From: Aerococcus urinaeequi
GTDB taxonomy: Bacteria > Bacillota > Bacilli > Lactobacillales > Aerococcaceae
Direction: 5' to 3'
Assembly (NCBI RefSeq): GCF_001543205.1
Contig: NZ_CP014162.1
Span: 1,488,001-1,552,000, forward strand
DNA: 64,000 bases
Shown here: one piece after another, positions 32,698 through 42,045 of the stretch
Position numbering within the stretch: position 1 is the first letter of the stretch
How the letters are laid out: every line of letters starts with the position of its first letter
Program-made: the position numbers and the translations under genes
Notes under the pieces: generated by a model
The model's input: only the letters and a program-made list of their open reading frames with translations
Databases searched by the model: none
Told to the model about the DNA's origin: nothing

Positions 32698-35371
32698 TAA
32701 AGAAAAGAAGAAGCTTGTCTTATTTGACGGGTCATCTCTGGCTTTTCGTTCTTTCTTTGCCATCCATAATATCGATTCATTCGTAAACAAGAATGGTATG
32801 CATACCAATGCCTTGTTTGCTTTTCATGAAATGATGAATAATATCTTGGAAAAAGAACAGCCGACGCATGCCTTGGTGGCGTGGGACGCAGGTAAAACGA
32901 CGTTTAGAAACGAATTCTTTGATGAATATAAAGGTGGGCGTCAATCAACACCATCTGAGTTTAGAGAGCAAATGCCATTTTTCAATGTGCTCCTAGATGC
33001 CTTTGGGGTTGCGCATTATGAGTTGACTAACTATGAAGCGGACGACATTATCGGGACTTTTGCGACTAAAGTAGACCCTGAAGAATTTGATGTTGTCGTG
33101 ATTTCTGGGGACAAGGATTTAACGCAATTGGCACGTGACAATGTCCGAGTAGATATCACTAAAAAAGGGGTATCTGAATTAGCATCTTATACGCCAGCTT
33201 CGATTATGGAAGATATGGGGATTACGCCTGAACAAATCATTGATATGAAGGGGTTAATGGGGGATTCTTCAGATAACTACCCTGGTGTATCAGGGATTGG
33301 TGAAAAGACAGCCCTAAAATTATTACATGAATATGGGTCAATGGAAGCGATGTATGAGCAAATTGACGATATGAAGAAATCGAAGCGTAAAGAAAATCTG
33401 ATCAACGAAAAGGACAATGCGATTCTGTCTAAAAAGTTGGCGCGGATTGAACTGGACGCACCTGTGAAAATTGAATTAGCTGAGTTACCTTATAAAGGCA
33501 AACAGCTTGAACCGCTGATGTCATTTTATAAGGATATGAACTTTAATGGCTTTATGTCTCGTTTATTGGAAAATTCAGACCAGGCGGACTTGTTGACAGA
33601 AGATTGGGAAGAGGTTACTTATACGCATGTGGCGTCTGCTGAGGATTTAACAGTGGACCATTTCCCAGGTGTGGCTGCAGCGGATGGGTATGCGATTTAC
33701 CTTGAAAACTTGAGTAAAAACTACCATGATTCAGAGGTTGTGGCTGTTGCATGGACGAACGGTAGTGAAATCTTTACTGGAGATGCTAGCTTACTACAGG
33801 CTGATTTATTTAAATCATGGTTGTCGGATGAGCAAGTCACAAAAGTAGTCTTTGATGCCAAACGAACAAAGGTCATGCTGGACTATGTAGGCATCGACTT
33901 TGCAGGGGTTGTGGATGACGTCTTAATCGGGTCGTATTTATTACATGCCCGCGACAATTCTAACGACTTGGCTGAAGTGGCACGCGAATTTGATATGGAT
34001 GACTTGTCTTATGATGAGTCTATTTATGGCAAAGGGGCTAAACGAGGCGTACCTGAAGAAGCTGAAACCATGTACGAACATATTGCCCGTAAAGTGCATA
34101 TTATCGCACGTTTACAAGAAACCATTCGCCCGCAATTAGAAGCCAACCAAATGGATGACTTGTACCAAAAAATGGAGTTACCATTGGCTTTAGTATTAGC
34201 AAACCTTGAAATTTTAGGGATTTCAGTGGATAAACAACAATTAGTCACTATGCAGGCTGAATTCCAAGAGATTATTGACGGCCTTGAAGCCAATATCTGG
34301 AAAGAAGCAGGCCACGAATTCAATGTGAATTCACCTAAGCAATTAGGGGTTATCCTATTTGAAGAAATGGGCTTACCGGTGATTAAGAAAACGAAGACTG
34401 GTTATTCAACAGCCCAGGATGTTTTGGAAAAATTGGCTGGCCAAGCACCAATTATCGACTTGATTTTAAACTACCGTCAATTGAATAAATTGCAATCGAC
34501 TTATGTTGAAGGGTTACAAGAGTTTATCCACGAGGATGGTAAAATTCACTCTCGTTTCCAACAAACCTTAACATCAACAGGTCGTTTATCATCGGCTGAT
34601 CCAAACTTACAAAATATTCCAATTCGTTCTGAAGAAGGTCGGAGCATTCGTAAAGCCTTTGTGCCAAGTCACGAAGACTGGGTTATTTTTTCAAGTGACT
34701 ACTCACAAATTGAATTACGGGTGTTGGCCCATATTTCTGGTGACAAGCACATGCAGGAAGCCTTCAACAACCAAGAAGATATCCATACTTCAACAGCTAT
34801 GAAAGTCTACAATGTGGCTAAAGAAGAGGTGACGTCTAACATGAGACGAAATGCCAAGGCGGTAAACTTCGGGATTGTCTATGGAATTTCTGACTATGGT
34901 TTGAGCCAAAACTTGAATATCTCTCGCCCAGAAGCTAAGAACTTTATTGATACTTACTTGGAAAACTATCCAGGTGTTCAAGCTTACATGAAGGATGTTG
35001 TAGAGAAAGCCAAAGAAGATGGTTATGTAGAAACCTTATTCAACCGTCGTCGCTACCTACCTGATTTGAAGTCGAAGAACTTTAACGTACGTTCATTTGC
35101 TGAACGTAATGCCATGAATACGCCAATTCAAGGGACGGCGGCGGATATCATTAAAATAGCCATGGTGAAGATGGATGAAGCGTTAAAAGAACATAAGTTA
35201 AAAGCCAATCTATTATTACAAATCCATGATGAGTTGGTCTTTGAAGTGCCAAAAGATGAAATTGAGACATTAGAAAAATTAGTGACTGAAATCATGGGGT
35301 CAGCAGCCCAACTAGATGTGCCATTAGAAATTGAATCTAATTACGGTGCAACTTGGTACGAAGCAAAATAA
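32687..35371 (+). CDS. polA: DNA polymerase I
   Basis: About 894 residues. An N-terminal 5'-3' exonuclease domain (FDGSSLAFRSFFA, YEADDIIGT, SGDKDLTQL, GLMGDSSDNYPG) is followed by a middle domain lacking the usual acidic 3'-5' exonuclease motifs, then the polymerase with motif A SSDYSQIELRVLAH, motif B KAVNFGIVYG and motif C QIHDELVFE. It fills gaps and removes primers. The likely start is TTG 32687, eight bases after AGGAGG and inside the preceding gene. A perfect-stem terminator follows, separating it from mutM. Confidence 0.95.
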   Translation: MSTNKEKKKLVLFDGSSLAFRSFFAIHNIDSFVNKNGMHTNALFAFHEMMNNILEKEQPTHALVAWDAGKTTFRNEFFDEYKGGRQSTPSEFREQMPFFNVLLDAFGVAHYELTNYEADDIIGTFATKVDPEEFDVVVISGDKDLTQLARDNVRVDITKKGVSELASYTPASIMEDMGITPEQIIDMKGLMGDSSDNYPGVSGIGEKTALKLLHEYGSMEAMYEQIDDMKKSKRKENLINEKDNAILSKKLARIELDAPVKIELAELPYKGKQLEPLMSFYKDMNFNGFMSRLLENSDQADLLTEDWEEVTYTHVASAEDLTVDHFPGVAAADGYAIYLENLSKNYHDSEVVAVAWTNGSEIFTGDASLLQADLFKSWLSDEQVTKVVFDAKRTKVMLDYVGIDFAGVVDDVLIGSYLLHARDNSNDLAEVAREFDMDDLSYDESIYGKGAKRGVPEEAETMYEHIARKVHIIARLQETIRPQLEANQMDDLYQKMELPLALVLANLEILGISVDKQQLVTMQAEFQEIIDGLEANIWKEAGHEFNVNSPKQLGVILFEEMGLPVIKKTKTGYSTAQDVLEKLAGQAPIIDLILNYRQLNKLQSTYVEGLQEFIHEDGKIHSRFQQTLTSTGRLSSADPNLQNIPIRSEEGRSIRKAFVPSHEDWVIFSSDYSQIELRVLAHISGDKHMQEAFNNQEDIHTSTAMKVYNVAKEEVTSNMRRNAKAVNFGIVYGISDYGLSQNLNISRPEAKNFIDTYLENYPGVQAYMKDVVEKAKEDGYVETLFNRRRYLPDLKSKNFNVRSFAERNAMNTPIQGTAADIIKIAMVKMDEALKEHKLKANLLLQIHDELVFEVPKDEIETLEKLVTEIMGSAAQLDVPLEIESNYGATWYEAK

Positions 35372-35377
35372 TGAATC

Positions 35378-35416
35378 AAAAGAGGTGCAGTTAAAATAGA
35401 CTGACACCTCTTTTCT
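35378..35416 (+). terminator. Terminator after polA
   Basis: AAAAGAGGTG (35378-35387) pairs perfectly with CACCTCTTTT (35405-35414). The T tract is the end of the stem. Confidence 0.82.
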
Positions 35417-35542
35417 AGCCTTTGAAATAAAATGGATAAGGATGGCAGATATCTTGCAAGCTTTACCTCCTACTTGTCTTTTCAATAGGCAGGTTTTGCA
35501 TTAGAATGGTATGAAGAAGAGAAATTAGAAAGTGGTGTAGTG

Positions 35543-36397
35543 ATGCCAGAAATGCCCGAAGTGGAAACGGTTCGACGCGGTCTAGAAGAAATTGTTATTG
35601 GTAAGACAGTATCGTCTGTGACAGTGACTTGGCCAAGAATTATTCAAGCAGAAGGTGGCGTGGAGGCCTTTGAGAGCCGGATGCCAGGCCAGCAATTAGA
35701 GAAAGTAGGTCGAGTAGGAAAATTTTTACTTTTCTATTGGACTGATGTAACATGGATTGCCCATTTACGGATGGAAGGCAAGTACCTATATGACCCAACG
35801 GATTGCCCGGTAGACCAATATACCCATGTTATTTGTCATCTGACTGACGGTCATGACCTTCGTTACAGAGATGTTCGGAAGTTTGGCCGGATTCATATGG
35901 TTGAAAAGGCGGATACTGAAGCAGAGATTGCCAAGTTGAAATTAGGTCCTGAGCCAGAAGATTTAACCTTTGATTATCTGCAAAAGCGTTTTGATAAGAC
36001 AATAAGACCCATCAAGGCAGTTCTTTTAGACCAAGGGGTTATTGCAGGAATTGGCAATATTTATGCGGATGAAATCTTATTTGCAGCGAAAATCCACCCT
36101 GAACAAAGCGCTAGATCATTATACGACGAGGAAATTCAAGCCATTATCACTGAGAGTCGTAGGATTATGGCGTCAGCTATTGAAGTTGGTGGGACAACGA
36201 TTCGAACCTATACCAATACCTTCGGTGAGAATGGTCATTATGCCGATTATTTAAAGGTCTACGGGAAGAAGAGCCAACCCTGTCCACGATGCGGCACTGA
36301 GATTGAGAAAATTAGCGTGGCTAAAAGAGGGACGCATTTCTGTCCACATTGCCAGCGCATTCACCTTTCAGTTAAAAACACTACATCATCTATTTAA
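35543..36397 (+). CDS. mutM: Formamidopyrimidine-DNA glycosylase
   Basis: 284 residues. The N-terminus PEMPEVETV supplies the catalytic proline and glutamate after methionine removal, which fixes ATG 35543 as start. The helix-two-turn-helix region (IAGIGNIYADEILF) and C-terminal zinc finger (CPRCG...CPHCQ) are complete. Fpg excises 8-oxoguanine and cuts the strand. It leads mutM-coaE-nrdR-dnaB-dnaI. Confidence 0.96.
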   Translation: MPEMPEVETVRRGLEEIVIGKTVSSVTVTWPRIIQAEGGVEAFESRMPGQQLEKVGRVGKFLLFYWTDVTWIAHLRMEGKYLYDPTDCPVDQYTHVICHLTDGHDLRYRDVRKFGRIHMVEKADTEAEIAKLKLGPEPEDLTFDYLQKRFDKTIRPIKAVLLDQGVIAGIGNIYADEILFAAKIHPEQSARSLYDEEIQAIITESRRIMASAIEVGGTTIRTYTNTFGENGHYADYLKVYGKKSQPCPRCGTEIEKISVAKRGTHFCPHCQRIHLSVKNTTSSI

Positions 36398-36415
36398 ACG
36401 TAAAATGGAGGCACT

Positions 36416-37024
36416 ATGAGTCATATTTTAGGACTAACCGGCAGTATTGCCACAGGTAAATCAACAGCAAGTAAATTTTTTAAGAAAGCCGGGTTTCCAG
36501 TCATCGATGCAGATTACGGAGCGCGGGTGGTTGTTGAACCAGGACAACCAGGCTTAGAAGCGGTTAAAGCGCATTTTGGAGAGGATATTGTCTTTCCAAA
36601 TGGGGTTTTAGACCGTAAAAAACTAGGCCAAATTATCTTCTCAGATGATAAGAAACGAGAGAAGCTGAATGAATTGTTACACCAACCTATTCGCGACTGG
36701 TTAAACAGTCAAAAAGACAAGTATGAAGCAGAAGGACATGAACTGATTGTCATGGACATTCCTTTATTATTTGAAGGAGATTTCATGGATGCATGTGACC
36801 AGGTGATGGTTATTTATGTGTCAGAAACCATCCAATTAGACCGGTTAATGCAGCGGGATAACTTAACTTCAGTTGATGCTTTTCAACGAATGACTAGTCA
36901 AATGTCCATTGAACGAAAAGCCATGATGGCGGATGTGGTGATTGATAATTCGGGATCTATTGCAGAGACTGAACAACAATTGGATGCATGGGTCGGCATC
37001 TCTGGTTTTCAACCGCTAAAATAG
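36416..37024 (+). CDS. coaE: Dephospho-CoA kinase
   Basis: 202 residues. P-loop GLTGSIATGKSTASK at residues 6-20, then FPVIDADYGAR and MDIPLLFE match CoaE, which makes coenzyme A in the last biosynthetic step. An ATGGAGG ribosome site precedes the ATG, 18 bases after mutM. Confidence 0.96.
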   Translation: MSHILGLTGSIATGKSTASKFFKKAGFPVIDADYGARVVVEPGQPGLEAVKAHFGEDIVFPNGVLDRKKLGQIIFSDDKKREKLNELLHQPIRDWLNSQKDKYEAEGHELIVMDIPLLFEGDFMDACDQVMVIYVSETIQLDRLMQRDNLTSVDAFQRMTSQMSIERKAMMADVVIDNSGSIAETEQQLDAWVGISGFQPLK

Positions 37025-37103
37025 TGGTTTAATAGCCTTTGTGCTATAATAAACCGAGCAATAATTCAAGTATATTAAAATTGAAAGCAGAGGTGTCAAA
37101 TAT

Positions 37104-37616
37104 ATGCAATGTCCAAATTGTACTTCAACCAATTTAAAAGTAATTGATAGTCGACCAGCGGAGAATAATACCTCTATTCGTCGACGTCGAGAGTGCTTAG
37201 ACTGTGGCGCCCGTTTTACCACTTTCGAGCGCATCGAACGAACACCCTTATTAGTCGTTAAACGTGACGGAACTAGAGAAGAGTTTTCTCATGAGAAAGT
37301 TTTGCGTGGCCTGATCCGCTCTGCTGAAAAGCGTCCTGTATCAGCTGACCAACTTGAACAGGTAGCCAATGATGTTGAATCTGAGTTGCGGTCTCGTAGC
37401 CAAAATGAGGTACCAGCTTCTGAAATTGGGGAATTGTTGATGGCGGCTTTACCAGATATTGATGAAGTGGCTTATATTCGTTATGCTAGCGTATACAGAC
37501 AATTTGAGGATCCGACTGTTTTCCTAAGAGAAATCGAACGGTTAAGAGGGCGGAATGACCAGGGTGAAGGCGATGCGAAACCTGAAGAATCGAACCAAGA
37601 TCATGTAGAAGACTAA
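37104..37616 (+). CDS. nrdR: Transcriptional repressor NrdR
   Basis: 170 residues. A zinc ribbon (MQCPNC and CLDCGARF) is followed by an ATP-cone domain starting VVKRDGTREEFSHEKV. NrdR represses ribonucleotide reductase genes in response to nucleotide levels. The C-terminal tail after about residue 150 is acidic and slightly longer than usual. It precedes the helicase-loading genes, as in Bacillus. Confidence 0.95.
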   Translation: MQCPNCTSTNLKVIDSRPAENNTSIRRRRECLDCGARFTTFERIERTPLLVVKRDGTREEFSHEKVLRGLIRSAEKRPVSADQLEQVANDVESELRSRSQNEVPASEIGELLMAALPDIDEVAYIRYASVYRQFEDPTVFLREIERLRGRNDQGEGDAKPEESNQDHVED

Positions 37617-37644
37617 ATATTTCATAGAAGGGAGGGTAATGCCA

Positions 37645-39189
37645 GTGACATACCCATGGCAAAATTTAGATCCAAAAGGGCTTGTTCAAATTACCCAACC
37701 CCACTGGATTTCAGATATTGACCAGCAAGTCCTACTTCATTTATACCAACCCATTATTGGCGGCACTGCTTACGCCTTTTACCAGACTTTATATGCCAAT
37801 ATTCAACTGTCTGACTTTGCCTCAATCCCTTTGCGCCACTTCGATTTGATGGAACAAATGGTGGCTGGTAAGGAGCAATACGTGAAGGCCAGACGGCAAC
37901 TTGAAGCAATTGGCTTATTACAAGTTTTTGAAAAAAGTAGTCATCAAAATCAAGATGATGTGACGACGATTTATCAATTGCAAGCACCTTTGGATTCTAA
38001 GCACATTTTCTCTGACCCGATTATGTCTAGTCTTTTAATGGGCCGGTTGGGTCAAGACCGCTATCAATTGATGCTAGACAAGTTTTCAATCAAAATGCCA
38101 GTAGACTTGAAATCAGGAGATTGGACGGAAGTGACCGCTACTTTCCAAGATGTCTACCGATTACCAAGTCAATACTATCCCATTTCGGATGAGATTGAGG
38201 ATAAGTTGGTAGCTAAAAATAGTCAAACTAAGGCAACTACAATCACTAGTTCAACCTTAGATATGAACGCCTTAAAAGAGTTGCTGCAATCGTCATTCAT
38301 CTCTGAAAAAGCTATTACAGCTGAAGTGAACGAGATGTTTGTATCCTTACATCAACTCTATGGTTTTGATGAGGTGGACTTGAAAGAATTGGCCTTATCA
38401 GCGACTGATTTAAGGACCAATACGATTGACGTACGCAAGTTGCAGCGCCTGGCTTTAGACAAATCGAGCAGTCAAACAGGTATAAGCAATGTTCAGCCAG
38501 CAAAGGCATCTACACAAGGGACTAGTAGCGGTTTAACGGACCGGATTACAGTTTCAGAGGCCAGAGGCCGCCAGCAGGCAGACCAAGCTGATCAACATTG
38601 GCTAGGGAAAGGGCTCTCAAAAGAAGAGTTGTCATTTTCTAAATTGGCTAGGTCTTATCCACCAATTGCCTTTGCCAAATCAATTAAGGAACAAAAAGGC
38701 GGCTATCTGACTAAGTCTGAGGGGAACGCCATTACTGAGTTAATCCAGTTAGAAGTGATTCAGCCGGCGACCTTAAATGTGATGGTGCAATTCTGTTTGA
38801 TCGAGTTGGAACAGAACCGGCTGACGCGCTCATACCTAGAGAGTGTTGCGGATGACTGGCGTCAAAACAAGGTGGTTGAGCCTGAAGAAGCCATGTTATA
38901 CTTGAAGCAACGTAAACAGAAGAGTGCTGAAAATTATGAAAAACGGCAAAAAAACCGGATGGCTAAAGGTCGTTATCAGACGCAGAAGCAGTCGGTTAAA
39001 CCAAAATGGTTAGACCCTGATTCAAGACAGGATAAATATCAAAAACCAGTGGTGGCGCCAAAGACAGGTGACCAAGAAGGGCCTAAGCAAGACACGGCAG
39101 TCAAGCAAGAAAATAAGGCATCCTTAAGTGCGCAAGAAGCAGAAATTCAACAATTACTGCATTCATTAAATCAAAAAGAAGGTGAGTAA
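37645..39189 (+). CDS. dnaB: Replication initiation and membrane attachment protein DnaB
   Basis: About 514 residues, in the usual size range. The N-terminal winged-helix region (LHLYQPIIGGTAYAFYQTL) and the C-terminal DnaB/DnaD domain (SYPPIAFAKSIKEQKGGYLT) fit DnaB of Firmicutes, which with DnaD and DnaI loads the replicative helicase. A Lys/Gln-rich linker ends the protein. GTG 37645 has the best spacing to GGAGGG; ATG 37639 is an alternative. It is two bases from dnaI. Confidence 0.9.
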   Translation: MTYPWQNLDPKGLVQITQPHWISDIDQQVLLHLYQPIIGGTAYAFYQTLYANIQLSDFASIPLRHFDLMEQMVAGKEQYVKARRQLEAIGLLQVFEKSSHQNQDDVTTIYQLQAPLDSKHIFSDPIMSSLLMGRLGQDRYQLMLDKFSIKMPVDLKSGDWTEVTATFQDVYRLPSQYYPISDEIEDKLVAKNSQTKATTITSSTLDMNALKELLQSSFISEKAITAEVNEMFVSLHQLYGFDEVDLKELALSATDLRTNTIDVRKLQRLALDKSSSQTGISNVQPAKASTQGTSSGLTDRITVSEARGRQQADQADQHWLGKGLSKEELSFSKLARSYPPIAFAKSIKEQKGGYLTKSEGNAITELIQLEVIQPATLNVMVQFCLIELEQNRLTRSYLESVADDWRQNKVVEPEEAMLYLKQRKQKSAENYEKRQKNRMAKGRYQTQKQSVKPKWLDPDSRQDKYQKPVVAPKTGDQEGPKQDTAVKQENKASLSAQEAEIQQLLHSLNQKEGE

Positions 39190-39191
39190 GT

Positions 39192-40136
39192 ATGGCTGAC
39201 AACAACCAAATGAAAAATGTGGGGGACTCCTTAAAACAGCAGTTCAACCGCAACCCCATGTTCAAAGAGCGACAAGCAAAAATTGAAGGCATTGTTCAAA
39301 GTGATCCGGATGTCCAGGCTTTTCTTGCCAAACATCAATTAACCTTTGAAGATGAAATCGTGAAGAAATCTTTTTCAAAATTATATGAGTTTGCGCGCGA
39401 GAACGGCAATGATGCTTTGGGCCAAAAGAAATTCGTCCAATATGCGCCAAATTTGATTATGAACGTGAACTTTATCGATGTGGATTATCATCCAACTGAA
39501 GCCTTTATCCAACAACAAGAGGCCGAAGAATTGAACAAGCGGGTGACTATGGTCTCAATGCCGAAAAGTCTGCGGTCAGCTTCTTTTGAAAAGATGACGA
39601 AAGATGACTATCAAGACCGATTTGAAGCGATTCAAAAGAGTCTACAATTTATTTCAGCCTATACCAGTAAGCCAAATGCCTATCATAAGGGTTTGTATCT
39701 ACACGGGCAATTTGGGGTTGGGAAAACCCATATCCTGGCTGCTTTAGTCAATACTTTGGCTGAGCATGGGGTCAAATCTACCTTGGTACATTACCCAGAA
39801 TTGTTAGTAGATCTGAAATCACGTATCCGGACCAACACTGTTGACCAAAGAGTGAATGAAATTAAGCAGGCGCAAGTGCTAGTGTTAGATGATATTGGTG
39901 CTGAATCTAATAGTGAATGGGTCCGCGATGATGTGCTGGGTGTTATTTTGCAATACCGGATGCAAGAGCAGTTATCGACTTTCTTTACCTCTAATTTCTC
40001 AATGGCAGAGTTGGAAGAATTCCTAACAACGACTAGAGAAGGGGTAGATGTGGCAAAATCAGCTCGTATCATGGAAAGAATCAAGTATTTAAGTGAAGAA
40101 ATTACAGTTGGAGGTAGAGACCGTCGTAACGGTTAA
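39192..40136 (+). CDS. dnaI: Primosomal helicase loader DnaI
   Basis: 314 residues. An N-terminal helicase-binding region is followed by an AAA+ domain: Walker A GQFGVGKTHI near residues 174-183 and Walker B LVLDDIGAES, with an arginine finger region near the end. DnaI loads the DnaC-type helicase at origins and restart sites. Directly coupled to dnaB. Confidence 0.95.
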   Translation: MADNNQMKNVGDSLKQQFNRNPMFKERQAKIEGIVQSDPDVQAFLAKHQLTFEDEIVKKSFSKLYEFARENGNDALGQKKFVQYAPNLIMNVNFIDVDYHPTEAFIQQQEAEELNKRVTMVSMPKSLRSASFEKMTKDDYQDRFEAIQKSLQFISAYTSKPNAYHKGLYLHGQFGVGKTHILAALVNTLAEHGVKSTLVHYPELLVDLKSRIRTNTVDQRVNEIKQAQVLVLDDIGAESNSEWVRDDVLGVILQYRMQEQLSTFFTSNFSMAELEEFLTTTREGVDVAKSARIMERIKYLSEEITVGGRDRRNG

Positions 40137-40245
40137 TACCTTCTTTTTTATTGCCATTTTCACAGCAAAATATTTGTACACTTAACTTTAAAATGATAAG
40201 CTATACTTATATCATATATAGAAGCTAGATGAAGGAGGTGAGTGA

Positions 40246-40818
40246 ATGGGTGGATTGAGAAAGTTCCTTCAAATCCTATTTTCACTCTTAGTTTTATTAG
40301 CGGTAGTGGCAACAGCTGCAGTCATTTATCCAATACCATACGTAAGTGACTTTGTTGACCAATATATTGTGTCTAATCAAATATTAGTGAATACGGTCAT
40401 TGTGCTATTGGCACTTGCATTTATTTATTTTGCGGTTGCTTTAATTTGGGCATTGGTCGCACCAGCAAAATCACGTACCTTGAAAGTAGCTAATGACTTT
40501 GGTGAGGTGAAAGTAAACCGTGATACAGTTGTACATGCGGTACACCAAGAGTTATTAGATGTGAAAGAAGCGTCTAATAAAAATGTGACAGTGAAATTTG
40601 GACGCAAACCAGAAAATACTAAAGTCACTGTTGATTACGCTACAGATAAAAATCAAGCAGTTCAAGCGATTTCTGATCAAATCGCAGAAAAAGCAAGACT
40701 TGGTGCAGAACGCGTTTTAGGGACAAATATTCAAAATGTAAAAGTATCTGCCGCACCGTATGATGCGAGCCAGGTAAGCCAACAAGGTCGCGGTCAAAAC
40801 CAGGCGCGCGTTAGATAA
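40246..40818 (+). CDS. amaP: AmaP-like membrane anchor for Asp23
   Basis: 190 residues. Two hydrophobic helices (about residues 10-32 and 48-75) at the N-terminus are followed by an Asp23-like soluble domain. This is the layout of AmaP, which tethers Asp23 to the membrane in staphylococci. It is followed by a DUF2273 gene and asp23, the conserved three-gene cluster of cell-envelope stress. An AAGGAGGTGAGTG ribosome site precedes the ATG. Confidence 0.88.
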   Translation: MGGLRKFLQILFSLLVLLAVVATAAVIYPIPYVSDFVDQYIVSNQILVNTVIVLLALAFIYFAVALIWALVAPAKSRTLKVANDFGEVKVNRDTVVHAVHQELLDVKEASNKNVTVKFGRKPENTKVTVDYATDKNQAVQAISDQIAEKARLGAERVLGTNIQNVKVSAAPYDASQVSQQGRGQNQARVR

Positions 40819-40862
40819 TCTTGGTCAAATAGGACCGAATTTTGATAGGGGGCACAGAGCAT

Positions 40863-41069
40863 ATGAAACAACCACCACGTAGTTGGTATCCATATAGAAA
40901 TCGTATTATTGGCGGACTAATTGCTTTCATTTTTGGTTTACTGTGGATGTGGTTAGGTTTTGGACCTGCCTTATTTATCCTAGTATTCTCAGTAATTGGA
41001 TACATTGCAGGGGCATATTTTGATGGTCAAATTGACTTAGGAAGCTGGTTCTCATTTTTCAATTTTTAG
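40863..41069 (+). CDS. DUF2273 small membrane protein
   Basis: 68 residues with two hydrophobic helices (about 13-35 and 33-50) after a basic N-terminus. DUF2273 proteins sit between amaP and asp23 in many Firmicutes and probably belong to the same membrane complex. ATG 40863 follows AGGGGG; the TTG at 40842 is rejected. Confidence 0.85.
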   Translation: MKQPPRSWYPYRNRIIGGLIAFIFGLLWMWLGFGPALFILVFSVIGYIAGAYFDGQIDLGSWFSFFNF

Positions 41070-41080
41070 CGTCATATCGT

Positions 41081-41109
41081 TTGAGTTAAGTAGATAAATT
41101 TGCTATGAT
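41081..41109 (+). promoter_or_regulatory. Promoter for asp23
   Basis: TTGAGT (41081-41086) and TATGAT (41104-41109) are separated by 17 bases, so asp23 may also be expressed on its own. Confidence 0.6.
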
Positions 41110-41163
41110 AATTAAAACTTATTGGTTATATAATTTAATAATAAAAGAAATGGGGTATTTTAC

Positions 41164-41616
41164 ATGTCAGAAAACGTAAAACACACAAATGATTTAACTT
41201 TTGAAAACCGTGTTTTGGAAAAAATTGCTTTTTATACAGTTCAAAACATTGAGGGTATTTTAGAGTTAAAAGGTAACTTTACTTCAGGAATTATGAACTT
41301 CTTCTCTAACGGCGAAGACGAAACTAAAGGTGTTAGCGCAGAAGTTGGTAAAAAAGAAGTAGCTTTAGACCTTGAAGTGATTGCTGAATATGGCAAAGAT
41401 ATTCCAGCCGCTTTTGACAAAGTGACTAAAGCAGTGAAAGAAAACGTTCAACAAATGACCGGTTTAACAGTTGTTGAAGTGAACATGAACGTAAACGACG
41501 TGTTAACACGAGCTGAGTATGAACGTGACCAAAATGAACAAAAACGTGCAGCTGAACAACAACGTCGTCAAGCAAACCAAAGTGGTCAATACACTGACGG
41601 TTCACGCGTACAATAA
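41164..41616 (+). CDS. Asp23/Gls24 family envelope stress protein
   Basis: 150 residues. FENRVLEKIAFYTVQNIEGI and the C-terminal GLTVVEVNMNVNDV are typical of Asp23/Gls24. These abundant proteins sit at the membrane through AmaP and relate to alkaline and cell-wall stress. The C-terminal part is a charged, Gln-rich tail. It has its own promoter and a following terminator. Confidence 0.92.
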   Translation: MSENVKHTNDLTFENRVLEKIAFYTVQNIEGILELKGNFTSGIMNFFSNGEDETKGVSAEVGKKEVALDLEVIAEYGKDIPAAFDKVTKAVKENVQQMTGLTVVEVNMNVNDVLTRAEYERDQNEQKRAAEQQRRQANQSGQYTDGSRVQ

Positions 41617-41629
41617 TTTTCACCTAAAG

Positions 41630-41658
41630 GAGGCGAATTTACACTCGTCTCTTTTTTC
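41630..41658 (+). terminator. Terminator after asp23
   Basis: GAGGCGA pairs with TCGTCTC (one G-U) around ATTTACAC, followed by seven T residues. Confidence 0.78.
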
Positions 41659-41699
41659 CTTGAAATCGTCTATGCGAAACGGTTTCTTATGAATTTTGT

Positions 41700-41728
41700 T
41701 TGACAATTATAGGCTCGATGCTTATACT
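41700..41728 (+). promoter_or_regulatory. Promoter of the thrS leader
   Basis: TTGACA (41700-41705) and TATACT (41723-41728) are separated by exactly 17 bases, a near-perfect vegetative promoter. Confidence 0.85.
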
Positions 41729-41734
41729 TATTTT

Positions 41735-42017
41735 GAAATCAGATAACTATATCGATGATAAGAGACAAGCTTTAGGATTGGACATTAGGGACAAGTTGGT
41801 TAGTGAGAAACTTGCAAGATCATATAGCGAACCACTCTTTAGATCGCACCGAAACAGATGGCATTATGCACATGTGATAAGGTGTACGGGTTGCCCCCAT
41901 TATCAGCAATTGAGGATAAGGTATGCCCTGCATATATTATCGAACTTGGGTGGAACCACGCATATTGTTTATTAGCGTCCCATTCTAGTCTTATAGGCTA
42001 GGATGGGGCTTTTTTTA
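41735..42017 (+). promoter_or_regulatory. Threonine T-box riboswitch before thrS
   Basis: The T-box core TGGAACCACG lies at 41951-41960 and is followed by a terminator made of CCCATTCTAG/CTAGGATGGG (about 41979-42008) with seven T residues. In stem I, AAGAG (41760-41764) pairs with CTCTT (41835-41839); the bases just before the 3' arm read ACC-A (41831-41834), matching a threonine specifier codon. Uncharged tRNA-Thr should stabilise read-through into thrS. Confidence 0.9.
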
Positions 42018-42045
42018 TTTTTCAAAAGGAAAAAGGAGGAAAAAC

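Noticed and set aside
41700-41975. 91-codon open frame before thrS
   Set aside because: It lies entirely within the T-box leader and has no ribosome site.
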